This document shows, piece by piece, positions 16,787 through 25,318 of a stretch of 34,317 bases of DNA. Origin of the DNA: an uncultured delta proteobacterium. GTDB lineage: Bacteria > Myxococcota_A > Polyangia > Polyangiales > Polyangiaceae. A program made the position numbers and the translations under genes. The stretch spans positions 1 through 34,317 of the forward strand of contig CAITRH010000055.1 in NCBI GenBank assembly GCA_903894755.1, in the 5' to 3' direction. How positions within the stretch are numbered: the stretch's first letter is position 1; each line of letters opens with the position of its first letter. The notes below the pieces were generated by a model. That model ran no database searches. It was not told the DNA's origin and was given only the letters and a program-made list of their open reading frames with translations.

Positions 16787-17971
16787 CTACCAACGGGCGT
16801 GGGCCGTGGTGACCCCGGGACCAAAGGTTCCTGTGTAAGGCGCTGGGTCGCTCGGCTTGAAAACGATGTAGCTCACAAAGGTGCCTGCGCCGACCACGGC
16901 AACGGCGCCTATGGTCCACCAGATCCAGCTTCTGTTCCGATCCTCGAGCAGCGTGATGCGCACCGTGCGCTCCTGGTCGACCTGAAGTGCCAGTTCCTGC
17001 GTCGAGGCCTCGTACCCAGTTTTCTTCACAATAAGCTGGTGACCTCCTGGTGGAAGCACCCCCTCCCAACTGGTGGCCCCCCGTACTTTGCCGTCGATCT
17101 CGATGAGCGCACCGTCAGGTTGTACCTCGATGCGCACCTTGGCCTCTTTGCGCTCCTTGGACAGGGACAACACCAGACTGAGCGGCTCTCTGTAGACCAC
17201 CTCGCTGGTCTGGGTGGCCGTGACATAACCCTGAGCACGTGCCTCGAAGGTGTGCCGTCCCGCAGGAACGTCGCCGCGGAATGGGGACGGTCCCATGTCG
17301 GTCCCGTCGATGTACACAGTTGCGTTGGGAGCTCCGCGGACCTCGACGCCCACGCGGCTGGCCATCAGCAGCGGCTCGAGACGAAAGTCCGCTCTTGTCA
17401 AGACGCCCTGGGCGATGTCGAGGCGAAGCGTTTGCTCGCGGAACCCCTCTTTTCTGAGCCGAAGTACACGCTGCGCTCCAAGGTCGATGTCGACCGGCGA
17501 GGTGAAAGGAGTCTTGCCGATTTCGTAGTCGTCGATGGTGAGCGTTGCTCCCGTTTCCGTGGAGGCCACCAGGATTTTCCCCACGAAGCGCCGCACGATG
17601 GCGATAGCCTGAACAAAGCGTTCGCGCTCGTCGACGGAGAGTTTCCCCTCGCCTTCGCGCAGTCCCTGCTCGAACTTGGAGGCTGCGCGGGAGAAGTGCT
17701 GGAGCTCCTTTTCGCAGACTCCCACGTTGTAGAGCACCCGTGGGTTCTGCGAGAGGTCGTAGGCACGCTGGAACTCGGTGACGGCCGTCGCCCACAGGTT
17801 GGCGCGCATCGCTTCGGTGGCGCGGTCCCATGAGCGCTGCGCATCGGGAGGAAGCTGCGCTCGTACGGTGGTGGGTTTGGCCGCAACCTGGGCGTGAGCT
17901 TCAGGAACCGTGCCCATCGGGGACACGACGATACAGGCCATGATGAGAGGAAAAGCTTGGCGAAAACGCAT
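16787..17971 (-). CDS. TPR/PEGA-domain envelope protein
   Basis: 394-aa protein with a Sec signal peptide (cleavage near AHA, residue 27). A TPR-like helical segment covers about 45-115 (FQRAYDLSQNPRVLYNVGVCE). Three PEGA modules follow at about 130-200, 205-275 and 280-340: LTIDDYEIGKTPF, VYIDGTDMGPSPFRGDVPAG and IEIDGKVRGATSWEG. One membrane segment sits near the C-terminus (about 350-372), followed by a short tail. PEGA domains are small surface-layer-type beta modules common in myxobacteria, often beside Ser/Thr kinases. It lies three bases after the kinase gene, so the two are almost certainly co-expressed. It may be a structural partner or substrate of the kinase pathway, which is inference from position. 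Confidence 0.82.
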   Translation of the reverse strand: MRFRQAFPLIMACIVVSPMGTVPEAHAQVAAKPTTVRAQLPPDAQRSWDRATEAMRANLWATAVTEFQRAYDLSQNPRVLYNVGVCEKELQHFSRAASKFEQGLREGEGKLSVDERERFVQAIAIVRRFVGKILVASTETGATLTIDDYEIGKTPFTSPVDIDLGAQRVLRLRKEGFREQTLRLDIAQGVLTRADFRLEPLLMASRVGVEVRGAPNATVYIDGTDMGPSPFRGDVPAGRHTFEARAQGYVTATQTSEVVYREPLSLVLSLSKERKEAKVRIEVQPDGALIEIDGKVRGATSWEGVLPPGGHQLIVKKTGYEASTQELALQVDQERTVRITLLEDRNRSWIWWTIGAVAVVGAGTFVSYIVFKPSDPAPYTGTFGPGVTTAHARW

Positions 17972-17974
17972 TGG

Positions 17975-19414
17975 TCATTCCACTGGTCTTAGGCCACCGA
18001 GGTTGCCGGGGCGAACTGCGGTGGGAGTCGGTCCGGGCTGGGGACGGGGTCTCTGGAAAACGGAGGCGGAAACAGAAGGAGTCGCAATGGCCGACGGCGC
18101 CGTCGAAACGATTGCAGAGGGCGTGGGGGTTGGGGTTGGGGAAGGCATCGGGGGGCCCGACGCCGTGGAAGGCGCGCTTAGGACTGTCGGGATAGATGTC
18201 GCAGGAGCGCTGACCGCGGTGGGCACTGTCCGAGATCGTGCACGCACAGCCAACACGCCCGCTCCAAGCATCGCGACACCGAGGACCACAGCCGAGATGG
18301 CAAGTACGAAGCGCCGACGCGAAGGGACCGCCAAAGACGCTGCGGGGGGACCAAACCCGCCGCCAGCGTTGGTGCCGATGGTCCGCGCGAGAGCGTCGCT
18401 CGGAGTCATGGTGCCGCCGCGTGAGATGACGGCGAACGGTCCCGAAGACATGGCGGGTGGGTTGCTGGGGCGTCGTCCGACCGTGCCCCGAAGACGCATC
18501 AGAACCTGATAACTGCGTCCATCGGCCCAAGGGGCAAGCGCCTCGCCCATCTCCGCGGTGCTCGCATAACGTTGCGCGGGCTCGCGAAGCAAGGCGCGAT
18601 GAATGGCCCTTGCCAGACCATCGGGAATGTCGGGGCGAAGCGACTGGACCGGCGGGGGGTCGGCGGTGAAGATCTTGTAAAGTATCTCGGTAAACTCGCC
18701 GCTGTCGGAGTGAAACGGGGTTTGTCCGGTGAGAAGCTCGTAGAGAACTACGCCGACCGCATAAAGGTCACTTCGAAGGTCGACATCGCGTGGAGATCGT
18801 GCTTGCTCGGGCGACATGTAGAGCGGAGTTCCAAGGGCCGAGTTGGTGCGGGTCATGTGAGCGCCGCCCTGCTGGACCTTGCTGATGCCAAAGTCGACCA
18901 GTTTGATGAAGTCGGGCTCCCCCTCTTTTTCGATCACGAAGCAGTTGGCGGGCTTGATGTCGCGATGGATGATGCCCGCGGCATGGGCGGTCTGGAGCCC
19001 TCGAAGCGTCTGCAGCGTGAAGTGCACCGCGCGAGCAATCTCGAGCCCTGGACGACCATCTCGCAGCAGAATGTCCGCGAGGTCGCTCCCGGTCAGAAAC
19101 TCCATGACAAGAAACGGCGCCCCGGTCGGCAGCCGCCCCACGTCATACACCTTGACAACGTGGTCGCTGTCGATCTGCGAGGCCGCGACCCCCTCGTTGA
19201 TAAACCGCTCCACTGCCCCTGGAAGCGACATGACCGCCGGGCTCATGAACTTGAGCGCAACGGGAGCGCGTCGCAGAAGATGGGTGGCCTTGGCGACGGC
19301 TCCCATTCCTCCTTCGCCCAGAATTCGCTCGACTTGGTACTTGCCATCGAGCACCTCCCCTTCGAGGGGGTACGGCGGCGGAGGCTGGTATTCAGACAGG
19401 GACATGGGAGTCAT
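17975..19414 (-). CDS. Membrane-anchored eukaryote-like Ser/Thr protein kinase
   Basis: 479-aa Hanks-type kinase. The kinase domain covers about 26-300 with all key residues: Gly loop GEGGMGAV (33-40), K55 (VALKF), catalytic HRDIKPAN (150-157, D152), DFG (174-176), and GTPLYMSPEQA for the APE-like segment. A linker follows, then a single membrane segment at about 369-390 and a C-terminal Pro/Ser/Thr-rich tail outside the cytosol with a PTPTPT run and no recognised sensor domain. ATG 19414 is chosen because the motif-bearing part begins there; a second ATG three codons on is possible, neither has a clear Shine-Dalgarno, and the frame stays open far upstream without kinase content. First gene of the minus-strand surface run. 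Confidence 0.93.
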   Translation of the reverse strand: MTPMSLSEYQPPPPYPLEGEVLDGKYQVERILGEGGMGAVAKATHLLRRAPVALKFMSPAVMSLPGAVERFINEGVAASQIDSDHVVKVYDVGRLPTGAPFLVMEFLTGSDLADILLRDGRPGLEIARAVHFTLQTLRGLQTAHAAGIIHRDIKPANCFVIEKEGEPDFIKLVDFGISKVQQGGAHMTRTNSALGTPLYMSPEQARSPRDVDLRSDLYAVGVVLYELLTGQTPFHSDSGEFTEILYKIFTADPPPVQSLRPDIPDGLARAIHRALLREPAQRYASTAEMGEALAPWADGRSYQVLMRLRGTVGRRPSNPPAMSSGPFAVISRGGTMTPSDALARTIGTNAGGGFGPPAASLAVPSRRRFVLAISAVVLGVAMLGAGVLAVRARSRTVPTAVSAPATSIPTVLSAPSTASGPPMPSPTPTPTPSAIVSTAPSAIATPSVSASVFQRPRPQPGPTPTAVRPGNLGGLRPVE

Positions 19415-19499
19415 CGTTGGCAAAGCGTCAGCACGCTGGGGAGCTTGCGCCGATGTGCGCACCAACGCAACGCGGAACGCCGCGTGATAGGGTGTCCCC
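19415..19499. promoter_or_regulatory. Divergent spacer between Ser/Thr kinase and lipoprotein genes
   Basis: 85 bp separating the kinase start (minus) from the GTG of the plus-strand lipoprotein. It must hold the 5' signals of both transcription units unless one overlaps the other gene. AGGGTG just before 19500 can serve as a weak Shine-Dalgarno. No promoter could be assigned by eye. Confidence 0.35.
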
Positions 19500-20210
19500 G
19501 TGCTGCGAACCTGTAAGGTCTTGACGCTAGCGATCGGGATGGGATGCGTGACGGGCTGCGGACCGCCGCAATACGGCGCGTCTATCGCCGGCGTGTCCGC
19601 GGCTAGAGGCGACGTCACCGTGCGGGCGACGCTTGCTGTGTCTGCGTCCCCCGATGTCGTGTTCCCCGCCGCTGGAGTCCCCTTCGTGCGCGGCGAGCGG
19701 GTGCCGTTCGACGGAGTCACCGAAGGCTTGCAGTGGCCCGCGCTCATCAAGGCCATCGGTCGGCCCACGTCAGGAGTCGTGACGCTCGAGGTGTCCCGCG
19801 AGGTTGCGCTCCTCCACGTATTGCGTGCCTGCTGGTCGCTCGGCTCCCTCGACCTGCGTGTCCAGAGCCGCGACGAAACGGGGATTCTGCACGCCATCGC
19901 GTTGCCAAAGAAACGGGGGGCCCGAGCCCCGAAAGGATGCCACGCCGCAGTGTTTCGGCGCCCCAACGGCACGTTCCACGTTGTTGCTGCCGGCGGACCG
20001 TACGAGGTAGGAGGGGACCTTCCCACCGAGACGTTGGTGGCGACGCTTGCTGCCGAGTCGGCGACCTGTCCCTTCAGCTATGTCGCGTTTGGCGCGACGT
20101 CGTCGTCCATGCCCTGGGGTCCGATCTTCGACGCGGTGGTGGCGATCGATAGGGCCAAGGCGGTAGGGACTGCGCGTTATGTCCTCGCCGAGCCAGGGCA
20201 TGCGAAGTAA
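19500..20210 (+). CDS. Small predicted lipoprotein of unknown function
   Basis: 236-aa protein with a signal peptide ending in lipobox VTGC (Cys20). The start is GTG at 19500. The mature part is a mix of beta-strand-like stretches with scattered Cys (VLRACWSLGSLDL, PKGCHAAVF, SATCPFSYVAF). I recognise no family. It could be an envelope sensor or a periplasmic biopolymer-binding protein, but nothing in the sequence decides. It is divergent from the Ser/Thr kinase and ends 14 bases before the cobalamin-sensor gene, so it may be co-transcribed with it. Confidence 0.6.
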   Translation: MLRTCKVLTLAIGMGCVTGCGPPQYGASIAGVSAARGDVTVRATLAVSASPDVVFPAAGVPFVRGERVPFDGVTEGLQWPALIKAIGRPTSGVVTLEVSREVALLHVLRACWSLGSLDLRVQSRDETGILHAIALPKKRGARAPKGCHAAVFRRPNGTFHVVAAGGPYEVGGDLPTETLVATLAAESATCPFSYVAFGATSSSMPWGPIFDAVVAIDRAKAVGTARYVLAEPGHAK

Positions 20211-20224
20211 AGGGCAGGGCTTCG

Positions 20225-21301
20225 ATGAACCAGAACGAACTTGGCGGCCGCATCGTCGCACATGCCGATGAATGGGCCAGAGCGATTGTCGACCTGCAAT
20301 ACACCAGGCATCCTGATCTGACCGCTCGCTACGGCGGGACCGGCTACGCCAAGTGCCTCGAGGACACCCGGCACGTGCTCATCTACCTTGGGGAGTCCGT
20401 TGTCGCCGACTCCCCCCAGCTCTTCGAGCACTTCATTGGATGGGTACGTACGGTATTCTTAGCCTATGGGGTGCACGAGGAGGACCTCGTCAGCCTTCTC
20501 GTGATACTGCGCGAGCACCTCGCCAGCGTTTTGCCCTGTGAGGCCCTGCCCGTCGTCGCGGTGCACATCGACGTAGCCGAGGCGATGCTTCGATCGCCGT
20601 TTCAGTCTCCTCCGGTCCAAGTCGACCCGTCGGCCCCCCACGGTGCCCTGGCCACTCAGTACCTCGAGGTTCTCCTCAAGAGCGACCGCTTCGCCGCAAG
20701 CACGCTGATCCGGAGTGCCGTGGCTGACGGTGTCTCGGTCCGCGACGTCTACCTGCACGTGTTACAACCGGTCCAGCGTGAAGTGGGACGTCTCTGGCAG
20801 ACCCGTCGCATCAGCGTGGCCCAGGAACACTACGCAACAGCGGTCACGCAATTGGTGATGTCGCAACTTTATCCGCTTAATTTCTCGTCAAACAAGAACG
20901 GGCTCCGCCTTGTGGCGACCTGCGTGGGCGGCGAGCTCCACGAGCTTGGAATCCGGATGGTCGCCGACATTTTCGAAATGGATGGCTGGGACAGTTGCTA
21001 CCTAGGGGCCAACACACCTTCAGAAAGCGTGGTCCGTACGGTTGTCGAACGCAACGCCGACGTACTGGCGATCAGCGCCACCATGACCTCACATGTGCCT
21101 CGTGTCGCCGCGATCGTCGATGCCGTGCGAAAACAAGGACTCGACCATGTTGTCGTGATGGCTGGCGGCTACCCGTTCAACTTGGTGGGCGATCTCTGGA
21201 AACGCGTGGGGGCCGATGGATATGCGGCCACAGCCGATGTGGCCCCTTCCATCGCGCTCGATCTCGTTCGCCAACGCCGAAGCGCGGTTCACAAGTCTTG
21301 A
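20225..21301 (+). CDS. Cobalamin-binding sensor resembling the CarH light-sensing module
   Basis: 358-aa protein. The C-terminal 200 residues look like the helical cap plus Rossmann-type B12-binding domains of CarH/MerR-type photoreceptors. Visible: W191 and, nine residues on, E201-H202 (LWQTRRISVAQEHY), the W-x9-EH signature of the adenosylcobalamin cap; then E237-L-H239-E-L-G, the ExHxxG motif whose His is the lower cobalt ligand; then a GANTPSE and MAGGYPF-type fold. The N-terminal part (about 1-135) is mostly helical and is not a MerR helix-turn-helix. CarH has a His right after the Trp that ligates cobalt after light exposure; here it is Gln192. So B12 binding is likely, DNA binding unlikely, and the photochemistry may differ. 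Followed 33 bases later by sixA. Confidence 0.82.
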   Translation: MNQNELGGRIVAHADEWARAIVDLQYTRHPDLTARYGGTGYAKCLEDTRHVLIYLGESVVADSPQLFEHFIGWVRTVFLAYGVHEEDLVSLLVILREHLASVLPCEALPVVAVHIDVAEAMLRSPFQSPPVQVDPSAPHGALATQYLEVLLKSDRFAASTLIRSAVADGVSVRDVYLHVLQPVQREVGRLWQTRRISVAQEHYATAVTQLVMSQLYPLNFSSNKNGLRLVATCVGGELHELGIRMVADIFEMDGWDSCYLGANTPSESVVRTVVERNADVLAISATMTSHVPRVAAIVDAVRKQGLDHVVVMAGGYPFNLVGDLWKRVGADGYAATADVAPSIALDLVRQRRSAVHKS

Positions 21302-21334
21302 GCCCGACCGGTTGGCGGGTCTAACCTCAGCATC

Positions 21335-21829
21335 ATGAAGCTCTACGTGATGCGCCACGGGCCTGCCGAAGACACAGCACCTAGCGGAAGGGACGGGGAT
21401 CGCACGCTCACCGTATCGGGACGGAGCCGAACGGACGGCGTGGTGTCGGCGCTGATCGAGAAAGGGGAAGCGCCCCATGCCGTGCTCACAAGCCCCCTGG
21501 TGAGGACGGTTCAGACTGCGGAAATCGTGCTTCTGCGGGCTCGCACGGCCCCCCTCGAGGTGCGACAAGAGCTTGCCCCTGGAGGACGAGCCTCGAGCCT
21601 CGTCACAGAGCTCCTCGAAACCGGGCGCCGCTCTGTCTTGCTCGTGGGACACGAACCGGACATGTCGCTCCTCGTGCAGCGGCTTCTGGGAACGCCGCTG
21701 GGACACCCCATGCAAAAAGCCATGGTCGTCGGAATCCGTGTCGACGCCAGCCGCAGTCGGCATCGGTTCACTCTTGAACCGAAGTCGCTTCGCTGGGAGT
21801 GGCGCGACCTTGCTGCAGGCGACGATTAG
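21335..21829 (+). CDS. sixA: SixA-type phosphohistidine phosphatase
   Basis: 164-aa histidine-phosphatase-superfamily protein. In Escherichia coli SixA removes phosphate from histidines of Hpt domains and of the nitrogen phosphotransfer protein NPr. Visible residues: RHG motif at the start (LYVMRHGPAED, catalytic H8), TSPLVRTVQTAEIV for the second Arg, and LLVGHEPDMS for the second active His. Length matches SixA (about 160), without the extra lobes of phosphoglycerate mutases. It follows the B12 sensor closely. The window also encodes an Hpt domain in the hybrid kinase at 11231, a conceivable substrate. No clear Shine-Dalgarno before ATG 21335. Confidence 0.85.
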   Translation: MKLYVMRHGPAEDTAPSGRDGDRTLTVSGRSRTDGVVSALIEKGEAPHAVLTSPLVRTVQTAEIVLLRARTAPLEVRQELAPGGRASSLVTELLETGRRSVLLVGHEPDMSLLVQRLLGTPLGHPMQKAMVVGIRVDASRSRHRFTLEPKSLRWEWRDLAAGDD

Positions 21830-21845
21830 GAATTAGCAATCGTGC

Positions 21846-21859
21846 CGCCTTTGAAGGCG
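21846..21859. terminator. Weak convergent hairpin after sixA and mlaC
   Basis: Inverted repeat CGCCT-ttga-AGGCG in the 60-bp spacer between the sixA stop and the mlaC stop. It could act on transcripts from both sides. It lacks a T run, so intrinsic termination is doubtful. Confidence 0.3.
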
Positions 21860-21889
21860 TCCATCGAAGCTAAACTTGGAAGGGGGGAC

Positions 21890-22489
21890 TTACAGTTGCG
21901 CGATGCGCTTGCGGAGGGTCGCTACCACGTGGGCATAACCCTTTGTGTCATCGGTGAGCATCGAGTGGAACTGCTCATAATAGACCTTGACCATGCTGGC
22001 GCGTTCAAGGGCTATATCCGTAACCTTCGGACCATTGGGCGTCTGTACGACTAAATACTCAAAGTGCGCGTCCGGGATACGCCTCGACGCCTCCTTTACC
22101 TTCGCGACGGCGCCCACCCGTGTCTCCGCCGCTTCTGCGCCCTTCAGCTTGTAATCGACATTGTAGTCGAGTGTCTGAACCAACTTCTTCCGATAGTTTG
22201 CCTCGATGATCTGCCTCAAAAGATTGCGCAGTTCCACTTTCTGGTCGTCATCGAAGGTGCTCCAATGCGCTCCAAAGGCGCTCGCCGTGAGCCGATCGTA
22301 GTCAACCATCCTGTGGAGTGCCCGGCTCAAGGCCGCGTCGCGCTGTGCTGACTTGGGCTGCTGAAGGAGTCCCGTAATGATCGCGTGTTGCTTCGATACG
22401 AACTCCATGGCGCTTTCCGCCCGCGCCGTCCCCGTCGACCCGAGTGCCGCCGCCAAAACCGCTACCTGAAAAAAACGTCGAACGCTCAT
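21890..22489 (-). CDS. mlaC: MlaC-like periplasmic phospholipid-binding protein
   Basis: 199-aa protein of the MlaC/Ttg2D family, soluble periplasmic carriers that shuttle phospholipids between the MlaFEDB inner-membrane complex and the outer membrane. A Sec signal ends at ARA (about residue 24). The mature part has the family pattern: MVDYDRLTASAFGAHW, DDQKVELRNLLRQIIEANYRK, a beta segment, then VTDIALERASMVKVYYEQF and a C-terminal HVVATLRKRI helix. ATG 22489 is chosen because AGAGG lies seven bases upstream; the frame opens earlier at 22561 without a signal peptide. No mlaA, B, D, E or F is adjacent. It follows pilS by about 190 bases and may have its own promoter. Confidence 0.85.
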   Translation of the reverse strand: MSVRRFFQVAVLAAALGSTGTARAESAMEFVSKQHAIITGLLQQPKSAQRDAALSRALHRMVDYDRLTASAFGAHWSTFDDDQKVELRNLLRQIIEANYRKKLVQTLDYNVDYKLKGAEAAETRVGAVAKVKEASRRIPDAHFEYLVVQTPNGPKVTDIALERASMVKVYYEQFHSMLTDDTKGYAHVVATLRKRIAQL

Positions 22490-22678
22490 GGGATCCTCTT
22501 GTCGCCTTGTGCCTACCACGCCAGAAGTCTCAAGCAACGTCTTTGCCCACTGCAAGTTCATGACCCGAGGCTCGAAGATTGGACGGTGCCAGGGAAGGCC
22601 CCATTCATCGCGGCCGCATGATCCCTGACGTGTGAACAGCGGCTGACAGACACGTAGACATAGGTGTCGGAACGTAGG
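22490..22678 (-). promoter_or_regulatory. Spacer upstream of mlaC
   Basis: 189 bp between the pilS stop and the mlaC start. It is long for this dense strand run, so mlaC probably has its own promoter here. AAGAGGAT close to 22489 is the ribosome site. No terminator hairpin with a T run was found after pilS. Confidence 0.35.
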
Positions 22679-24016
22679 TCAACCTCCGTGACGTGGCGGA
22701 CGGATGCTCGATCCTGCTTCCGACCCACGGAGCGTTACCCGAAAACTCGCCCCGCCTTCCGCAGCGCTCACCACTTCAAGACGTGCCCCCACCGACGCGT
22801 GATCGTCCATGACGCGTCGAACCACAGCCAGGCCGATCCCCGCACCGTGCGACCGTGTCGTAAAAAAAGGATCGAAGATCCGATCGCGCCCCTCAGGCGC
22901 AATGCCAGGCCCGTGATCGTCTACCGCCAACACAACCTCCTTCGCCGTCCGCTCCACCCGCACCTCGACCTGGGCCCCGTGAGGACTCGCCTGAAGCGCA
23001 TTGCGCACAAGGTTCCAGAGCACCTGACGCATTTGAGCCCCGTCGCATCGCGCACGTACCACCCCTTCTGGCCCTTCGTACACCACCGCCACATCACTCC
23101 CACGCTCCGCATGGGTCGCTAGAAGCACCACCTCCCTCGCAAGCGCCCCGACATCGACAGACTCGGGATGAGGAGCCCGTGGCTTGGCCAGGTTCATCAT
23201 GTCGTCCACAAGATGGTTGAGTCGGCTCGCCTCGCGATGGATGATCTCGCAAAGATGCTTGTCTTCGCCGCAAAGCTCCGATGACTCCCGCAAAAGCTCC
23301 GTCGAGCCGCGGATAGACCCCAGCGGATTGCGAATCTCATGAGCCAGTCCCGCCGCAATCCGTCCCAGTACCGCCAGTCGCTCCGCATCGACCGCCCGTC
23401 GTGTCGCAAGCGCAAGTGCGCCCCCCGTGATCCGAAGACGTTCGGCCAAATACCCCGCTAGCAGCGCCACCACCACCACCCCGAGCGAGTTGACAAGAAG
23501 CGAATACACGACGTCCGATACCTCGCTCGCGTACGCCGCGCTCGCCTGATCGTGCGGCTGCCGCAGCCAGCCAAAGTAAAGCGACGCGCACAACGCCGTG
23601 TACAACGCTAGCCCCGTCGCGGACGCGAATATCGCCCCCGGAAGCCCCACCAAGATCGCTCCCACAAGACACGAAAGCCCGTAAAACGACGTCGCTCCGC
23701 TCGTGACTCCGCCCGTAACCCACACCACTACGGTCCACGTGAGCTGGTCGAGGACAATCTGCGTGTAGGCAAGCGTGCTCAGGTTCCTGCCACGCCTCAA
23801 AACCACCGCGTACGCCGCCGCTAGCGCAAAAGCCCCCCCTAGCGTCGCAAACACGATGCGCAAACTGAATGGATACCGCAGCAGCGCTCCGCGAAGATAA
23901 AGCGACCCCACCGCGATAAGTAGCAACACCAGCATCCCAAGGCGAAGCGCCGCCACCCACGCTAGACGTGACGCAAGTCCGCTATCGTCGCCCCGCCCCG
24001 CCACCCCGAGCTGCAT
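22679..24016 (-). CDS. pilS: PilS-type membrane sensor histidine kinase
   Basis: 445-aa sensor kinase with about six N-terminal membrane segments (residues 18-195), including the [21 protein letters not shown] stretch typical of PilS. It has no large periplasmic domain. HisKA has phospho-His H226 ([18 protein letters not shown]); the ATPase has [21 protein letters not shown] and [16 protein letters not shown]. In type IV pilus systems PilS partners with the sigma54 activator PilR to control pilin transcription. It follows pilC by three bases, the order seen in myxobacterial pil clusters. The expected pilR does not follow; the next gene is mlaC. Lacking a PAS domain between membrane and HisKA, it is shorter than Pseudomonas PilS. 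Confidence 0.83.
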   Translation of the reverse strand: MQLGVAGRGDDSGLASRLAWVAALRLGMLVLLLIAVGSLYLRGALLRYPFSLRIVFATLGGAFALAAAYAVVLRRGRNLSTLAYTQIVLDQLTWTVVVWVTGGVTSGATSFYGLSCLVGAILVGLPGAIFASATGLALYTALCASLYFGWLRQPHDQASAAYASEVSDVVYSLLVNSLGVVVVALLAGYLAERLRITGGALALATRRAVDAERLAVLGRIAAGLAHEIRNPLGSIRGSTELLRESSELCGEDKHLCEIIHREASRLNHLVDDMMNLAKPRAPHPESVDVGALAREVVLLATHAERGSDVAVVYEGPEGVVRARCDGAQMRQVLWNLVRNALQASPHGAQVEVRVERTAKEVVLAVDDHGPGIAPEGRDRIFDPFFTTRSHGAGIGLAVVRRVMDDHASVGARLEVVSAAEGGASFRVTLRGSEAGSSIRPPRHGG

Positions 24017-24019
24017 CGA

Positions 24020-25246
24020 TCAGTCGCCTTTGATATTGCCCGCCAAGCTGAAAATAGGAAGGTACATCGCGATCAGCACCACCCCCACCGTGCCTCCGAT
24101 CCCCACCATCATCGCAGGCTCGATGAGACTCGTCAGCGCCCCCACCGCTACGTCCACCTCTTCTTCATAGAAGTCAGCAATCTTGTTTAGCATCGTGTCG
24201 AGCGCGCCCGTCTGCTCGCCAACCCCCACCATCTGAACCACCATCGGAGGGAACACGTTGGTCGACAAAAGTGGCTCCGCCATGTTCTTGCCTTCGCTGA
24301 TCTTTTGACGCGAATAGAGAATGGCCTCCTCGATGATCACATTGCCCGCGGTCCTCGCGACAATGTCGAGCGCGTCAAGAATCGGTACACCAGACGCCAG
24401 CAGCGTCCCTAGCGTCCGCGTAAAACGTGCCACCGCTATCTTGCGAAGTACCGGCCCCATCACCGGTGCCTTGAGCATCATCCGATGGAAAAACTTTTTT
24501 CCCTTTGGCGTCTTGTAAATGTAAACGACCGATACGCTCGACACGATGCCCGATAGAACGAACCAATGGAAATTCCCCACGAAGAGCTTGGAGACGATCA
24601 CCACCCACTGCGTGAGCACGGGAAGCTCCGCTTTGGAACCGAACTCCTTGAACATCCCTTCGAACGCTGGGATCACAAAGCCCAGCAAAATCGAGAGCAC
24701 AATGATGAACACCACAAGCACGACGCTCGGGTACACCATCGCCCCCTTGATCTGACGTAGCAGCTTCATGTTCTTCTCGATGTACACCGCGAGCCGATTC
24801 AAAATCGTGTCGAGGATACCCCCCACCTCGCCCGCCTGAACTAGGTTCGTGTAGAGCGCATCGAAAACCTTGGGGTGCCGACGAAGCGAGTCGCTAAAGG
24901 TCGAGCCTCCCTCGACGCTTGCTTTGATGTCCTTCAAGATCACCGAAAAATACTTGTTGTCGGTCTGGTTTGCCAAGATGTCGAGGCACTGCACGATCGG
25001 CAGCCCCGCGTCGATCATCGTCGCAAACAGGCGCGTGAAGGTGACGAGATCGGTCATGCCGACCCCTGTCCCAATCTGGAAACTTAACGCTTTGGCTTTT
25101 TTCTTGACTTTCGTTGGGTGGAGCTGCTGCTGCCGAAGACGCGTGTTGACCGCTTCTTCTGACTCGGCCTCCATCACGCCTTTGCGAACCTCACCGGTGC
25201 GCGCCCGTGCTTCGTATGCGAATTCGGCCATGGGGATCGAAGGCAT
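24020..25246 (-). CDS. pilC: PilC type IV pilus inner-membrane platform protein
   Basis: About 408 aa, the normal PilC/GspF length. Two repeated T2SSF domains (about residues 55-180 and 260-385): FTRLFATMIDAGLPIVQCLDIL and FTRTLGTLLASGVPILDALDIV are the matching starts, each ending in a hydrophobic segment; the final YLPIFSLAG is typical. PilC anchors the assembly (PilB) and retraction (PilT) ATPases and feeds pilin into the filament. The N-terminus FAYEARARTGEVRKGVMEAES is diagnostic. Start is uncertain: ATG 25246 or ATG 25231, neither with a strong Shine-Dalgarno; the frame extends to 25285. It lies downstream of tatC rather than pilB/pilT. Confidence 0.92.
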   Translation of the reverse strand: MPSIPMAEFAYEARARTGEVRKGVMEAESEEAVNTRLRQQQLHPTKVKKKAKALSFQIGTGVGMTDLVTFTRLFATMIDAGLPIVQCLDILANQTDNKYFSVILKDIKASVEGGSTFSDSLRRHPKVFDALYTNLVQAGEVGGILDTILNRLAVYIEKNMKLLRQIKGAMVYPSVVLVVFIIVLSILLGFVIPAFEGMFKEFGSKAELPVLTQWVVIVSKLFVGNFHWFVLSGIVSSVSVVYIYKTPKGKKFFHRMMLKAPVMGPVLRKIAVARFTRTLGTLLASGVPILDALDIVARTAGNVIIEEAILYSRQKISEGKNMAEPLLSTNVFPPMVVQMVGVGEQTGALDTMLNKIADFYEEEVDVAVGALTSLIEPAMMVGIGGTVGVVLIAMYLPIFSLAGNIKGD

Positions 25247-25318
25247 CGTACCCCGGTCGGCGCCAACGCGCGCAATCGTCGCCAAAAAAAACCAGACGTT
25301 TGCCCGGCGACGCCCTAG

